Source: DAOSEC01 sp035362935 | GTDB taxonomy: Bacteria; Bacillota_I; Bacilli_A; ML615J-28; CAG-313 | DNA length: 63,119 nt | Reading direction: 5' to 3' | NCBI GenBank assembly: GCA_035362935.1 | Contig: DAOSEC010000011.1 | Location: 1-63,119 of the forward strand | In this document: positions 25,584 to 33,185 of the stretch, piece after piece | How positions within the stretch are numbered: the first letter of the stretch is position 1 | Layout: every line of letters begins with the position of its first letter | Position numbers and translations under genes: made by a program | Notes under the pieces: model-generated | Told to the model about the DNA's origin: nothing | The model's database searches: none | What the model saw: only the letters and a program-made list of their open reading frames with translations

Positions 25584-27362
25584 ATGAATCGAAGGCGTCT
25601 TTTAATCTTTTTGTTGGTGTTTACAATCACCATTTCTACTCAATTCACACAAGCATTTCAAGATACTAGTATTGAAGTGATTGAACTTAGGACGGAACAT
25701 TCAAAGTATTTCAAGGAAAACGGGAAACTAATCCAACGAATTTACGATAGTCCTATTCACTATCAATCTATAGATGGCAACTATTACGAAATTGATCACT
25801 CATTGAAGTATCAATCAAATAAATATTATACCGATAACCATCTATATAATGCCTATTTTTCTTCTGATCAATTTTTAGTTGATATCACTTATCAAGATTA
25901 TACCATACAAGTAGTTGATCAAACTCAAAGTAAGGTTAGTACAAACATCAAAAATGATATGGGGAGGAACGGTATCTTATCAAGTTCGTCTCAAATACAA
26001 TACCAATATGATGACAATACGATGAAAGAACTTTATCTGAATCGTAATCATCTATTATATCAAAAATCAATTAGAAGTAGTAAAGATCTAGATTCAGTCA
26101 AATACTTACTGAATGTCAATGGACTGGATATCAAACCACTCAATGGTGAAATCCATTTCGTTAATCCAAACGGTGATACAATCTATACGCTCAGTGTTGG
26201 TTACTTAGTTAACCAATCAGACTATTCGGTTCAAGCTTATATACCGACAATCAATCAAGTAGATGAGAACGTGTATGAACTATCTTATGTGACTCATACA
26301 ACAGAGCAATCCATTCGTTTTGAACAATCATTTTACCTATTTGAATTTTCTTTAGATATGAATTTTGGGAGTTCTTGGATTGAAGATAAATATATCTTAG
26401 AAGACTCAAGTACTGTTTACAGTGGCGGTACAAGCACACATGTTTCTTATAATTCTCAAACTGTGCCACCTCCACTAGAGTACTTAGTCACAGTTGGGGT
26501 TTACTCGATTGATGCTTTAGAAATTTATAAGGAAATATATAATGAGTTTTATGGAATGGAAGATTACACATCGATCGATTCCATCAAGCTAGTATTAACG
26601 AGATCATCAATGACTGTGAATCCGAAAGTCCACGCACAATGGATCCAAGATGAAACCGTTAGCTATGATAGTTTTACAGGATTAACATCTGTAAATCAGT
26701 ATGAAACATTAACTACATTAACTGGAACTTCATCAACGTATTCTATACCAATAACGAAAGGAATTTACTATCAATCCTTCGAAGATCGTGAGATGCTAAT
26801 CAGATTATATCCTGATCATAATTGGTCGAGTATGAATGGTATATCATTTCATGCGACAGAAGCTACGAATCAAAGCAATCGCCCTTATGTTGAAGTAGAA
26901 TTCGGAGATTGGTATATACCAAATACCAATCCGAACATAAATTGTTATGCTTTCGCAATTGGTTATCATCAAGCAATTAATCCAGGATCTATATCTGGAA
27001 ATCCAATACAAGCGTTGTTTCCAATTGAGCCAATGACAACAGCTATCCTAGATGATTTATCAGACTTAAATTATAATGTAACCGTAATAACTAATCCACT
27101 AATCCAATTACAATCCAATGAATTCATTATTGGTTTTAGAGGTGGTAATTATGATTTTTCAAGCAATTATAGTGATTTTCATGTTGTTTATCGTGGCTAC
27201 AATACTGATTGGTACGAAAAACCAGGCAACACTGCTTCAAGAGTATTGATATCTGCTAGTTTAGACCCATCAAAAGTATATTGGTATTATATACAACACG
27301 ACTATAATTTTGATAAATACAACTCGGAAACAATCTTTATCAAAATCACTATAAATAATTAG
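25584..27362 (+). CDS. Secreted protein with a DNRLRE-like region and a papain-like C-terminal domain
   Basis: A 592-residue exported protein. Residues 1-24 form a signal peptide (Arg-rich start, hydrophobic core, cleavage near TQA). The N-terminal part (IQRIYDSPIHYQ, then GNYYEIDHSLKYQ) and a beta-rich middle resemble secreted DNRLRE-type proteins. The C-terminal 140 residues contain NCYAFAIG with C454, FHVVYRG with H533, and DWYEKPGNTA at about 542-551. This is the Cys...His...W-x-KPG pattern of small papain-like domains found in Firmicutes surface proteins. Proteolytic or amidase activity is inferred only. It pairs with the lipoprotein gene four bases downstream, between two direct repeats. 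Confidence 0.6.
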   Translation: MNRRRLLIFLLVFTITISTQFTQAFQDTSIEVIELRTEHSKYFKENGKLIQRIYDSPIHYQSIDGNYYEIDHSLKYQSNKYYTDNHLYNAYFSSDQFLVDITYQDYTIQVVDQTQSKVSTNIKNDMGRNGILSSSSQIQYQYDDNTMKELYLNRNHLLYQKSIRSSKDLDSVKYLLNVNGLDIKPLNGEIHFVNPNGDTIYTLSVGYLVNQSDYSVQAYIPTINQVDENVYELSYVTHTTEQSIRFEQSFYLFEFSLDMNFGSSWIEDKYILEDSSTVYSGGTSTHVSYNSQTVPPPLEYLVTVGVYSIDALEIYKEIYNEFYGMEDYTSIDSIKLVLTRSSMTVNPKVHAQWIQDETVSYDSFTGLTSVNQYETLTTLTGTSSTYSIPITKGIYYQSFEDREMLIRLYPDHNWSSMNGISFHATEATNQSNRPYVEVEFGDWYIPNTNPNINCYAFAIGYHQAINPGSISGNPIQALFPIEPMTTAILDDLSDLNYNVTVITNPLIQLQSNEFIIGFRGGNYDFSSNYSDFHVVYRGYNTDWYEKPGNTASRVLISASLDPSKVYWYYIQHDYNFDKYNSETIFIKITINN

Positions 27363-27374
27363 GAGGTGAATGTA

Positions 27375-28538
27375 ATGAAAATACTTAAAATTTTATCCAT
27401 CGTTATATTGTTACTATTAGTAGTTGGATGTACAGTAGATCCACCAGTAGGGGAAGAAACAGAACATACACCAGGGTTAATTTTTGAATTAAATGAAGAT
27501 GGAGAGTCTTACAAAGTCGTTGGTTATGAAGGTACGAGTGAAGACATTGTGATTGCTTCAACATACAATGCTTTACCTGTGACAGACATTCGATTTTTTT
27601 CTAATTTTAATGTTGTCGGTCAACATTGCATAACACCAAATTTATCCATTAAGTCTATAACGCTACCAGACACTTTAACTACTATCCACAAAGATGCTTT
27701 TGCATGTACTCAATTACTTGAGATGGAGTCAATTACTATTTCTAGAAATCTAACTCGTTTTGCACATGCAATCTTGACAAGGTATCGAACAGAAGTGATT
27801 ATACCAGATAATCATGCAACTCTCAAAGTTATTAATGTTGATGGAGTAAATATAGTTGTTACGCACGATGAAAAAGAACTTATCTTTGTACCTTTTTCAG
27901 AAAATGAAACAAAAGTTGTTTCTTTACCTAATACTATAGAAATTATTTCACCATATGCTTTACACAATACCAACTATCAAGAGGTTATCTTACCAAACTC
28001 GTTAAAAGTCATTGGTGAACGTGCATTTTATAATACAAAGCAACTAAGATTAAATTCTACCCCAACAAAAATTAGTAACCTAGGTGATCAAGTAACCCAT
28101 ATTGGTGAACGTGCATTTTCGTTCGGATATGGTGGAACAACAGAACTAGTTCTTCCAAAGAACTTACAAGAACTTGGCAAATATGCATTTACATTTAATA
28201 CCATAAACTCTATCGTTGTAAACGGACCGTTGTACCAATATAATGCTTTTACACTTGATATTCTTGACTCAACTACAGGACTAGGCAATGAGATTACTTC
28301 TTTTGAGTTCAAAGAGTTTACCCCATCGCAAAACGAATTAGATTTATTTACATATCAATTTGTTTATCAAAACTTTCTAGGTAAAAGCCAAACTATTACA
28401 GTGATTTTACCGAGTAATCAAGAAGAAGCTCAAAACTGTCAGAAAGCAATAGAATTATCGATTCAAATTGCCAACTTGCGAAAACGTCATTATGAAAATT
28501 TACCAACATTTATCTTTGAATCATCAAATGATTCATAA
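27375..28538 (+). CDS. Lipoprotein with BspA-type leucine-rich repeats
   Basis: A 387-residue lipoprotein. A hydrophobic signal ends in the lipobox VVGC (C19), so it should be anchored to the outer face of the membrane. The body carries BspA/LRR_5-type repeats: SITLPDTLTTIHKDAF, VSLPNTIEIISPYAL, VILPNSLKVIGERAF and LVLPKNLQELGKYAF. Each has the 'LP..l..Ig..aF' pattern used for adhesion or protein binding. AGGAGGTGA sets ATG 27375; the in-frame GTG at 27366 is in that site. It is cotranscribed with the preceding secreted protein. Confidence 0.75.
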   Translation: MKILKILSIVILLLLVVGCTVDPPVGEETEHTPGLIFELNEDGESYKVVGYEGTSEDIVIASTYNALPVTDIRFFSNFNVVGQHCITPNLSIKSITLPDTLTTIHKDAFACTQLLEMESITISRNLTRFAHAILTRYRTEVIIPDNHATLKVINVDGVNIVVTHDEKELIFVPFSENETKVVSLPNTIEIISPYALHNTNYQEVILPNSLKVIGERAFYNTKQLRLNSTPTKISNLGDQVTHIGERAFSFGYGGTTELVLPKNLQELGKYAFTFNTINSIVVNGPLYQYNAFTLDILDSTTGLGNEITSFEFKEFTPSQNELDLFTYQFVYQNFLGKSQTITVILPSNQEEAQNCQKAIELSIQIANLRKRHYENLPTFIFESSNDS

Positions 28539-28557
28539 ACTTGAATAGAATATCAAT

Positions 28558-28590
28558 GCAAATCCTGTCTATATAGACAGGGTTTGTTTT
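28558..28590 (+). terminator. Terminator after the LRR lipoprotein
   Basis: An eleven-pair stem (28560-28570 with 28575-28585) and a T-rich tail. Confidence 0.8.
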
Positions 28591-28646
28591 TGAATTGTGT
28601 TCAATTTATATTATAATAATAAAGGACAATGATTTTTTTCTGGTCT

Positions 28647-28730
28647 AATTGAACTTGCAACCCAAAAACATCCAAGCTTAGAAGTAAAAGCAAACATACT
28701 AAAAAGCATTGAACATTATCAGAATCAATA
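28647..28730 (+). repeat. 84-bp direct repeat, copy 2
   Basis: The second copy of 25327-25410. It begins 3,320 bases after the first and lies directly before a terminator. Confidence 0.95.
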
Positions 28731-28734
28731 CTAA
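28647..28734 (+). pseudogene. 3' fragment of the sugar kinase gene
   Basis: The repeated segment keeps the kinase reading frame for 28 codons to a stop at 28732-28734 (ending ...NQY). Upstream in that frame there is a TGA at 28630-28632, no start and no kinase sequence. It is a duplicated or left-over gene end, not a gene. Confidence 0.85.
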
Positions 28735-28760
28735 AAAAATCCCTCTTTTGAGGGATTTTT
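28735..28760. terminator. Bidirectional terminator between the kinase fragment and mnmM
   Basis: A perfect eleven-pair stem (28735-28745 with 28750-28760) and a TTTT loop, with T runs in both directions. Confidence 0.88.
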
Positions 28761-28762
28761 CA

Positions 28763-29314
28763 TTATATATGCTTGATTGTAATGACATAAGGGGATTGGT
28801 TTCGGTTGAAGTTCTCAAATTTGGTCACTAAGAATTCTTTGTTGCTTAATGCTTTTGTATACGATAATAGTTCATTGCTTTCGTTCAACCCTTCACTATG
28901 GCCTACATAAACAACTAGTACAATTAATAAGTTCTTATTAATCTTGGATTGTTCTAACAAGGATTCTAAACTCTTCATCGTCGTTTCTGCTTTGGTAGTT
29001 ATTGTTTTATCGCCTTGAGGTAAATAACCTAAATTGAAGATGACGGCTTCAAAGGGATCAGATATGGTCAAGGTAATCAATTCATTACTCGTTTCAAAAA
29101 AGTAGACATTAGAAAGCTTTGCTTGATGCAAGAGTGCTTTGGTGTTTTTGATTGCAGTTTCTTGAATATCAAAGGCAAAGACCTTACCTTTGGATAAATA
29201 AGTTGCTAAAAAAAGTGTATCAAATCCATTGCCACAGGTAGCATCTACTGCGTTATCTGTTTCTTTTAGGTGTTCTTTTAATACTTTATGAGCAAAATCA
29301 ATGATTCTATACAT
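28763..29314 (-). CDS. mnmM: YtqB/MnmM-family tRNA methyltransferase
   Basis: A 183-residue class I SAM-dependent methyltransferase. VDATCGNGFDTLFLA is motif I, FAFDIQE is motif II and FNLGYLPQGDK is the family-specific motif of the YtqB group. That family was shown to methylate 5-aminomethyl-2-thiouridine at tRNA position 34. ATG 29314 is chosen because AAGGTG precedes it and the longer reading lies within mnmL. It overlaps mnmL by eight bases, as ytqA-ytqB are neighbours in Bacillus. Confidence 0.82.
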   Translation of the reverse strand: MYRIIDFAHKVLKEHLKETDNAVDATCGNGFDTLFLATYLSKGKVFAFDIQETAIKNTKALLHQAKLSNVYFFETSNELITLTISDPFEAVIFNLGYLPQGDKTITTKAETTMKSLESLLEQSKINKNLLIVLVVYVGHSEGLNESNELLSYTKALSNKEFLVTKFENFNRNQSPYVITIKHI

Positions 29315-30239
29315 ATAAATCACCTTGGAACAAATGTTCTTTTCGCATTTTCTTATCGATCTCATTTAAGATGACAAATTTCTTTAAACTCCACATTGGA
29401 GCAATCAACAAATTCTTTGGTGCATCTCCCGTTAACCGATGTATGACAATGTGTTTTGGAATGTAGCGTAATTGAGTTGAGGTTATGTCAACATATTCTT
29501 CTAAGGTAAGCATTGGAAATGGATGTTTCATAAAATCTCTTCCCATCATAGTACCTTTCATTACATGAAGTAAATGTATTTTGATGCCTTGAATGTCAAA
29601 TTTTGTTATGTATTTTACGGTATCTATCATCATTTCTTTGGTTTCATTCGGAAGTCCATTGATGATGTGCACAACAATGCTAATGTTTTGTTCTTTCAAT
29701 CGTTTGACGGCATCTTCAAAACACGCATTGTCATATCCTCGTTTGATGTAATCAATCGAAGCTTCATGCATTGTTTGAAATCCGAGTTCTACCCACACTT
29801 CGACCTTTTTATTAAGTTCGCCAAGATATTCTACCACATCTTGAGGTAAACAATCTGGTCTTGTACCGAGACTTAAGATGACTATCTTTGGGTCTAAAGA
29901 GATTGCTTCTTCGTATAAGGATTTTAGTTGTTCCAGTGGAGCATAGGTATTTGTGTTTGCTTGAAAATAGGCAATGTATAATCCGTCATCCCATTTTTCA
30001 TGCATCATCTCTTTGATGGACGCAAATTGTTTTGTGAGGGGATCAAACCGATTTCCGGCAAAATCACCACTGCCTTTCGCACTACAAAAGGTACAACCTC
30101 CACCACTGATTGATCCATCTCTTGTCGGGCATGTAAACCCACCATTAAGAGACACTTTAAACACTTTTTTTCCAAATCTTGTTCTTAAGTAATGGTTTAA
30201 TGTATGATAATTTTTTTCTGATGTGAAGTATTGATCCAT
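29307..30239 (-). CDS. mnmL: YtqA/MnmL-family radical SAM protein
   Basis: A 310-residue radical-SAM protein of the TIGR01212 type. The cluster cysteines are in GFTCPTRDGSISGGGCTFCS, with a long gap between the first and second cysteine that is typical of this family. The Bacillus counterpart YtqA works with YtqB in wobble-uridine modification (recent literature, recalled and not checked here). AGGTGAT precedes ATG 30239. It is the first gene of a two-gene minus-strand operon. Confidence 0.8.
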   Translation of the reverse strand: MDQYFTSEKNYHTLNHYLRTRFGKKVFKVSLNGGFTCPTRDGSISGGGCTFCSAKGSGDFAGNRFDPLTKQFASIKEMMHEKWDDGLYIAYFQANTNTYAPLEQLKSLYEEAISLDPKIVILSLGTRPDCLPQDVVEYLGELNKKVEVWVELGFQTMHEASIDYIKRGYDNACFEDAVKRLKEQNISIVVHIINGLPNETKEMMIDTVKYITKFDIQGIKIHLLHVMKGTMMGRDFMKHPFPMLTLEEYVDITSTQLRYIPKHIVIHRLTGDAPKNLLIAPMWSLKKFVILNEIDKKMRKEHLFQGDLYV

Positions 30240-30258
30240 AGTTTTATCACCTATCGTA

Positions 30259-30267
30259 ATTATACCA
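30259..30267 (-). promoter_or_regulatory. Promoter of mnmL-mnmM, extended -10
   Basis: On the minus strand TGGTATAAT (30267-30259), 20 bases before mnmL. No clear -35 is seen. Confidence 0.65.
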
Positions 30268-30308
30268 AAAAGAGGTGAAAAAAGAAATCAAATCGACAAG
30301 CAAGTGCT

Positions 30309-30337
30309 TTGAGTCAAGTAGTGTTTCATGTTATAAT
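30309..30337 (+). promoter_or_regulatory. Promoter of the nitroreductase gene
   Basis: TTGAGT (30309-30314), a 17-base spacer and TATAAT (30332-30337) with TG at the extended -10 position. Confidence 0.82.
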
Positions 30338-30365
30338 CAAGGTATGAAAGAAGAAGGTATTAAAC

Positions 30366-30965
30366 ATGGAATCAAAGTTTTTAGATATAGTACAAAAAAG
30401 AAGATCATATCGTGTAATCACAAATCAGTCGAGCATTGGAGAAGAAGCAATCACTGAAATCATACAAAAGGCACTAGAACATACACCAACTGCCTTCAAC
30501 TCACAATCTCCTCGAATTGCATTGTTATTTGGACAGCGTCATCGTAACTACTGGGAGTCATTGATAGAGAAAACAAAACAAAAACAATCCATTGAGCAGT
30601 TTGAAAAGAGTTATCCAAAACTATTGGCCCATCAACATGCTTTTGGGACAATTCTATTCTTTGAGGATATTGATACTCATAATGAGCTCAAAGCAAAGTT
30701 TCCAAAACTCGTAGATGATGTGGAGAAATGGGCTGATCAAGGACAAGGAATGATTCAATATATTGTATGGGCATCCTTAAGTGAACAAGGATTAGGAGCG
30801 AGTTTGCAACATACACTAATAAAAGATCAAGAAGAACTATTGTTAAAACTAAACATACCAACAAGTTGGAAATTATATGCTCAAATGCCATATGGTATTC
30901 CACTAGAAGAACCAAGAAGCAAACAGTTTGTTGATGTTTCTACTAGACTTAAGGTGTTAAAGTAA
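30366..30965 (+). CDS. Nitroreductase-family flavoprotein
   Basis: A 199-residue FMN-dependent oxidoreductase of the small nitroreductase family. The N-terminal KRRSYRVI is the usual FMN-phosphate-binding Arg cluster, TPTAFNSQSPR the second flavin segment, and SLSEQGLGASLQH the third. The whole pattern fits the Frm2/HBN1-like subgroup. The physiological substrate is unknown. The ATG at 30366 follows AGAAGGT. It is a single gene with its own promoter. Confidence 0.85.
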   Translation: MESKFLDIVQKRRSYRVITNQSSIGEEAITEIIQKALEHTPTAFNSQSPRIALLFGQRHRNYWESLIEKTKQKQSIEQFEKSYPKLLAHQHAFGTILFFEDIDTHNELKAKFPKLVDDVEKWADQGQGMIQYIVWASLSEQGLGASLQHTLIKDQEELLLKLNIPTSWKLYAQMPYGIPLEEPRSKQFVDVSTRLKVLK

Positions 30966-31024
30966 GATAGATAAATGAATTGGTAAACTATTATTTTATT
31001 ATAATGGAATTGACCTTGAAACAA

Positions 31025-31053
31025 TTGACTTTTGTATCATTTTCTCGTATACT
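31025..31053 (+). promoter_or_regulatory. Promoter of degV
   Basis: TTGACT (31025-31030), a 17-base spacer and TATACT (31048-31053). Confidence 0.85.
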
Positions 31054-31091
31054 ATATGTACCCGTCCGAGTGGTCGGGAGGAGGTTCTACT

Positions 31092-31946
31092 ATGCGAAAA
31101 ATTGGATTTATTGTGGATTCCACATTTTGTTTGAACGAAACATTTGTAAATGAACATGACATCTTTGTTGTCCCACTGAACATCATTATCGATGGGAATG
31201 CATACAAAGATAATATTGATATCACATTATATGAAGTAATGGATGCGTCAATTGCTGGTAAAAAAGTAACGACAAGTCAACCATCGCCTATTTTATATAC
31301 TGAAGCAATTGAAGCGATGTTAGCAAAAGGGTATGAACAAGTCATTTGCATGACGATTTCATCAACACTTTCTGGTACATACCAATCCGCAATGCTTGGT
31401 GCTGAGGATTACCTTGAAAAAGGAAATGTTTTTGTGTATGATACCTTAACAACTACAGCAGAAGCTGAGTTATTGTTAAACGTAGCAATCGATCAAGTAA
31501 ATCTTGGAAAAGACGCCAAAGAAGTATTGGCACATGTATCAGAGGTGAAAAAATCATCTGGTATCTTAATGAGTTTAAAAGATCTAGATTCGTTATTTCG
31601 AGGCGGAAGACTATCTAAACTGAAAACGATTATTGGGAATTTACTACACATCAAACCGATTGTAGAATATTGGCAAGGAAAAACTGCTTTAATCGATAAA
31701 AAACGAACGGATGCAAAAGTGTATCAATTCTTTGTTGAGTATCTTGCTTCAAAAGTAAAAGATATCAAAGGAAAATTAAAAGTGTTTGTCACTCATATCA
31801 ACGCGGTTGAACGTGCAGAAGCACTAAAACAAGCAATTTTAAATTTATTCCCAGAAGCGTTTGTGAAAGTGGTGAATGAAGTAACACCTGTACTCGCAAT
31901 TCATGTATCCTACGGTGGAGTAGCTATGGGTTGGGTTGTTGACTAA
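31092..31946 (+). CDS. DegV-family fatty-acid-binding protein
   Basis: A 284-residue DegV/FakB-type protein. FIVDSTFCLN, TSQPSP, MTISSTLSGTYQSA and FRGGRLSK are the ligand-pocket motifs of this family, which presents a bound fatty acid to the kinase FakA. No fakA gene is in the window. ATG 31092 follows GGGAGGAGGT; the upstream in-frame extension runs through the promoter and is rejected. Confidence 0.88.
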   Translation: MRKIGFIVDSTFCLNETFVNEHDIFVVPLNIIIDGNAYKDNIDITLYEVMDASIAGKKVTTSQPSPILYTEAIEAMLAKGYEQVICMTISSTLSGTYQSAMLGAEDYLEKGNVFVYDTLTTTAEAELLLNVAIDQVNLGKDAKEVLAHVSEVKKSSGILMSLKDLDSLFRGGRLSKLKTIIGNLLHIKPIVEYWQGKTALIDKKRTDAKVYQFFVEYLASKVKDIKGKLKVFVTHINAVERAEALKQAILNLFPEAFVKVVNEVTPVLAIHVSYGGVAMGWVVD

Positions 31947-32001
31947 ATGAAAAAGTTTCATTAACAGATAGCCAAAATCAAAAGAATTGTGTGTGAAACA
32001 C

Positions 32002-32029
32002 TTGAAATTAAACAATAAAACGATATAAT
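32002..32029 (+). promoter_or_regulatory. Promoter of the structured RNA
   Basis: TTGAAA (32002-32007), a 16-base spacer and TATAAT (32024-32029). It precedes a stretch with no open reading frame. Confidence 0.8.
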
Positions 32030-32035
32030 AAAAGT

Positions 32036-32246
32036 GTAAACAGCCTGGGGGGTTCGTGTTTCATACTAAAAGCGTACCGAACACAACACCTTAGGGAGTT
32101 GAGATCACACTTGTGTCGAAAGCCTACCTCCGAGTAGGAATCCTAATGGTTGGATAACAGAGACTCCCACAATTATTTATGCGGGTTCCGCATCAGTGAT
32201 AACGGCCTTCTGGGTGCCAATAAGAAACCACGTAGGTGGTTTTTTA
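32036..32246 (+). ncRNA. Structured non-coding RNA, possibly 6S RNA
   Basis: About 210 bases between degV and the next gene are more GC-rich than the surroundings, lack an open reading frame, and are bounded by a promoter and a strong terminator. Visible pairings are 32043-32052 with 32206-32215 (a G-U-rich closing stem), 32094-32099 with 32163-32168, a hairpin 32123-32138 (cctac/gtagg) and a hairpin 32179-32193 (atgcgg/ccgcat). Length, overall hairpin form and isolated promoter fit 6S RNA, the regulator of RNA polymerase, but no diagnostic motif was confirmed. SRP RNA, tmRNA and RNase P signatures are absent. Confidence 0.6.
32225..32246 (+). terminator. Terminator of the structured RNA
   Basis: A seven-pair stem (32225-32231 with 32236-32242), loop gtag, then a T run. 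Confidence 0.8.
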
Positions 32247-32257
32247 TTATTTATGTA

Positions 32258-32287
32258 TTGCATTTTTGAGTGAGGTAGGAGTATAAT
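32258..32287 (+). promoter_or_regulatory. Promoter of the second ywaF-like gene
   Basis: TTGCAT (32258-32263), an 18-base spacer and TATAAT (32282-32287). Confidence 0.65.
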
Positions 32288-32329
32288 TACACTTGAACAT
32301 AAAAATGAAAACAAAGGAAATAGATATCA

Positions 32330-33088
32330 ATGGGCGATTTTGGCATAAAACATTTAACTGGACTAGCATGGTTATTTTCATTAATTATTGGATTATTAAT
32401 TACATTGTTATATATTCGAAAAAAACAACAAAATCTAATAGCATACGATTTATGGGTGATTAAAGGTGCAGCCATTTTTATTTGGTTTTGGGAAATTATA
32501 AAGACGATTTATATGATTAAAAGTCCTGACTTTGGCGGAGTGGGGAATTATCCTGCGTTCATGTTACCTCTACACATCTGTAGTATGGGTCTATATGCAT
32601 ATCTCATCATCGGATTTAAACCAGGGAAATTAGCAGACTACATCAAACCATTTGGATTTGCGACGATGTTACTTGTTACACTTCTGATTTTAACGATTCC
32701 AGCATCCAGTGGGATTATGGGAAATCTTCCTCACTGGAAGTTTGTCAAAGATAACACATTGCCATTTCAATCGTTCTTATATCATGGAACGCTCGTGTTT
32801 GTACCACTTTATATGTTGCTTTCAGGGTTTTATAAACCACGAATGAAAGATATTGGTAAAGCAACAGTTAGTTTATTTGTAGTTGCGATCTTTGCTTTTA
32901 TCGTAAATAAAGTACTTGGAATGACAGATTTTATGACGCTTGAATATGGAAACGGGAATCCATTTCAGTTTCTAATTGAGAATCGTTATGTTCTATATAT
33001 CCTCGTATTAGCAAGCATTTCAATCTTTGGAACCTTTGTCTTTTTAGCAATCGGAGAACTAGTTTCAAAGTTAAAGTTTAAAAATTAG
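32330..33088 (+). CDS. YwaF/TMEM164-like integral membrane protein, second copy
   Basis: A 252-residue protein with about seven membrane helices. FMLPLHICSMGLYAYLI matches the family's conserved 'PLHLC' helix, in the same relative place as in the gene at 22304. The two proteins are otherwise distant, so this is an old paralogy and not a recent duplication. AAAGGA lies before ATG 32330. It is a single gene between its own promoter and terminator. The function is not known. Confidence 0.7.
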   Translation: MGDFGIKHLTGLAWLFSLIIGLLITLLYIRKKQQNLIAYDLWVIKGAAIFIWFWEIIKTIYMIKSPDFGGVGNYPAFMLPLHICSMGLYAYLIIGFKPGKLADYIKPFGFATMLLVTLLILTIPASSGIMGNLPHWKFVKDNTLPFQSFLYHGTLVFVPLYMLLSGFYKPRMKDIGKATVSLFVVAIFAFIVNKVLGMTDFMTLEYGNGNPFQFLIENRYVLYILVLASISIFGTFVFLAIGELVSKLKFKN

Positions 33089-33095
33089 TATGATG

Positions 33096-33125
33096 AAAAC
33101 CTAAGATATCTTAGGTTTTTTTAAT
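33096..33125 (+). terminator. Terminator after the second ywaF-like gene
   Basis: A near-perfect palindrome (33097-33119, aaacctaagat/atcttaggttt) followed by Ts. Confidence 0.8.
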
Positions 33126-33136
33126 TTTGTAAACAT

Positions 33137-33165
33137 TTGATAAATGAACAGTGAAATGTTATAAT
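33137..33165 (+). promoter_or_regulatory. Promoter of the acetyltransferase gene
   Basis: TTGATA (33137-33142), a 17-base spacer and TATAAT (33160-33165) with TG at the extended position. Confidence 0.85.
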
Positions 33166-33185
33166 ATGGTATAAGAGGTGAGGAA

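Noticed and set aside
32036..32246. SRP RNA, tmRNA, RNase P RNA or a T-box/riboswitch leader as identity of the structured RNA.
   Set aside because: The SRP GGAAGCAGC tetraloop region, the tmRNA tRNA-like ends, the RNase P conserved segments and the T-box sequence are absent, and the next gene has a separate promoter after the terminator.
22304..33088. The two ywaF-like genes as a recent duplication bracketing the 25-28 kb island.
   Set aside because: The proteins share only the family pattern; there is no nucleotide-level repeat around them.
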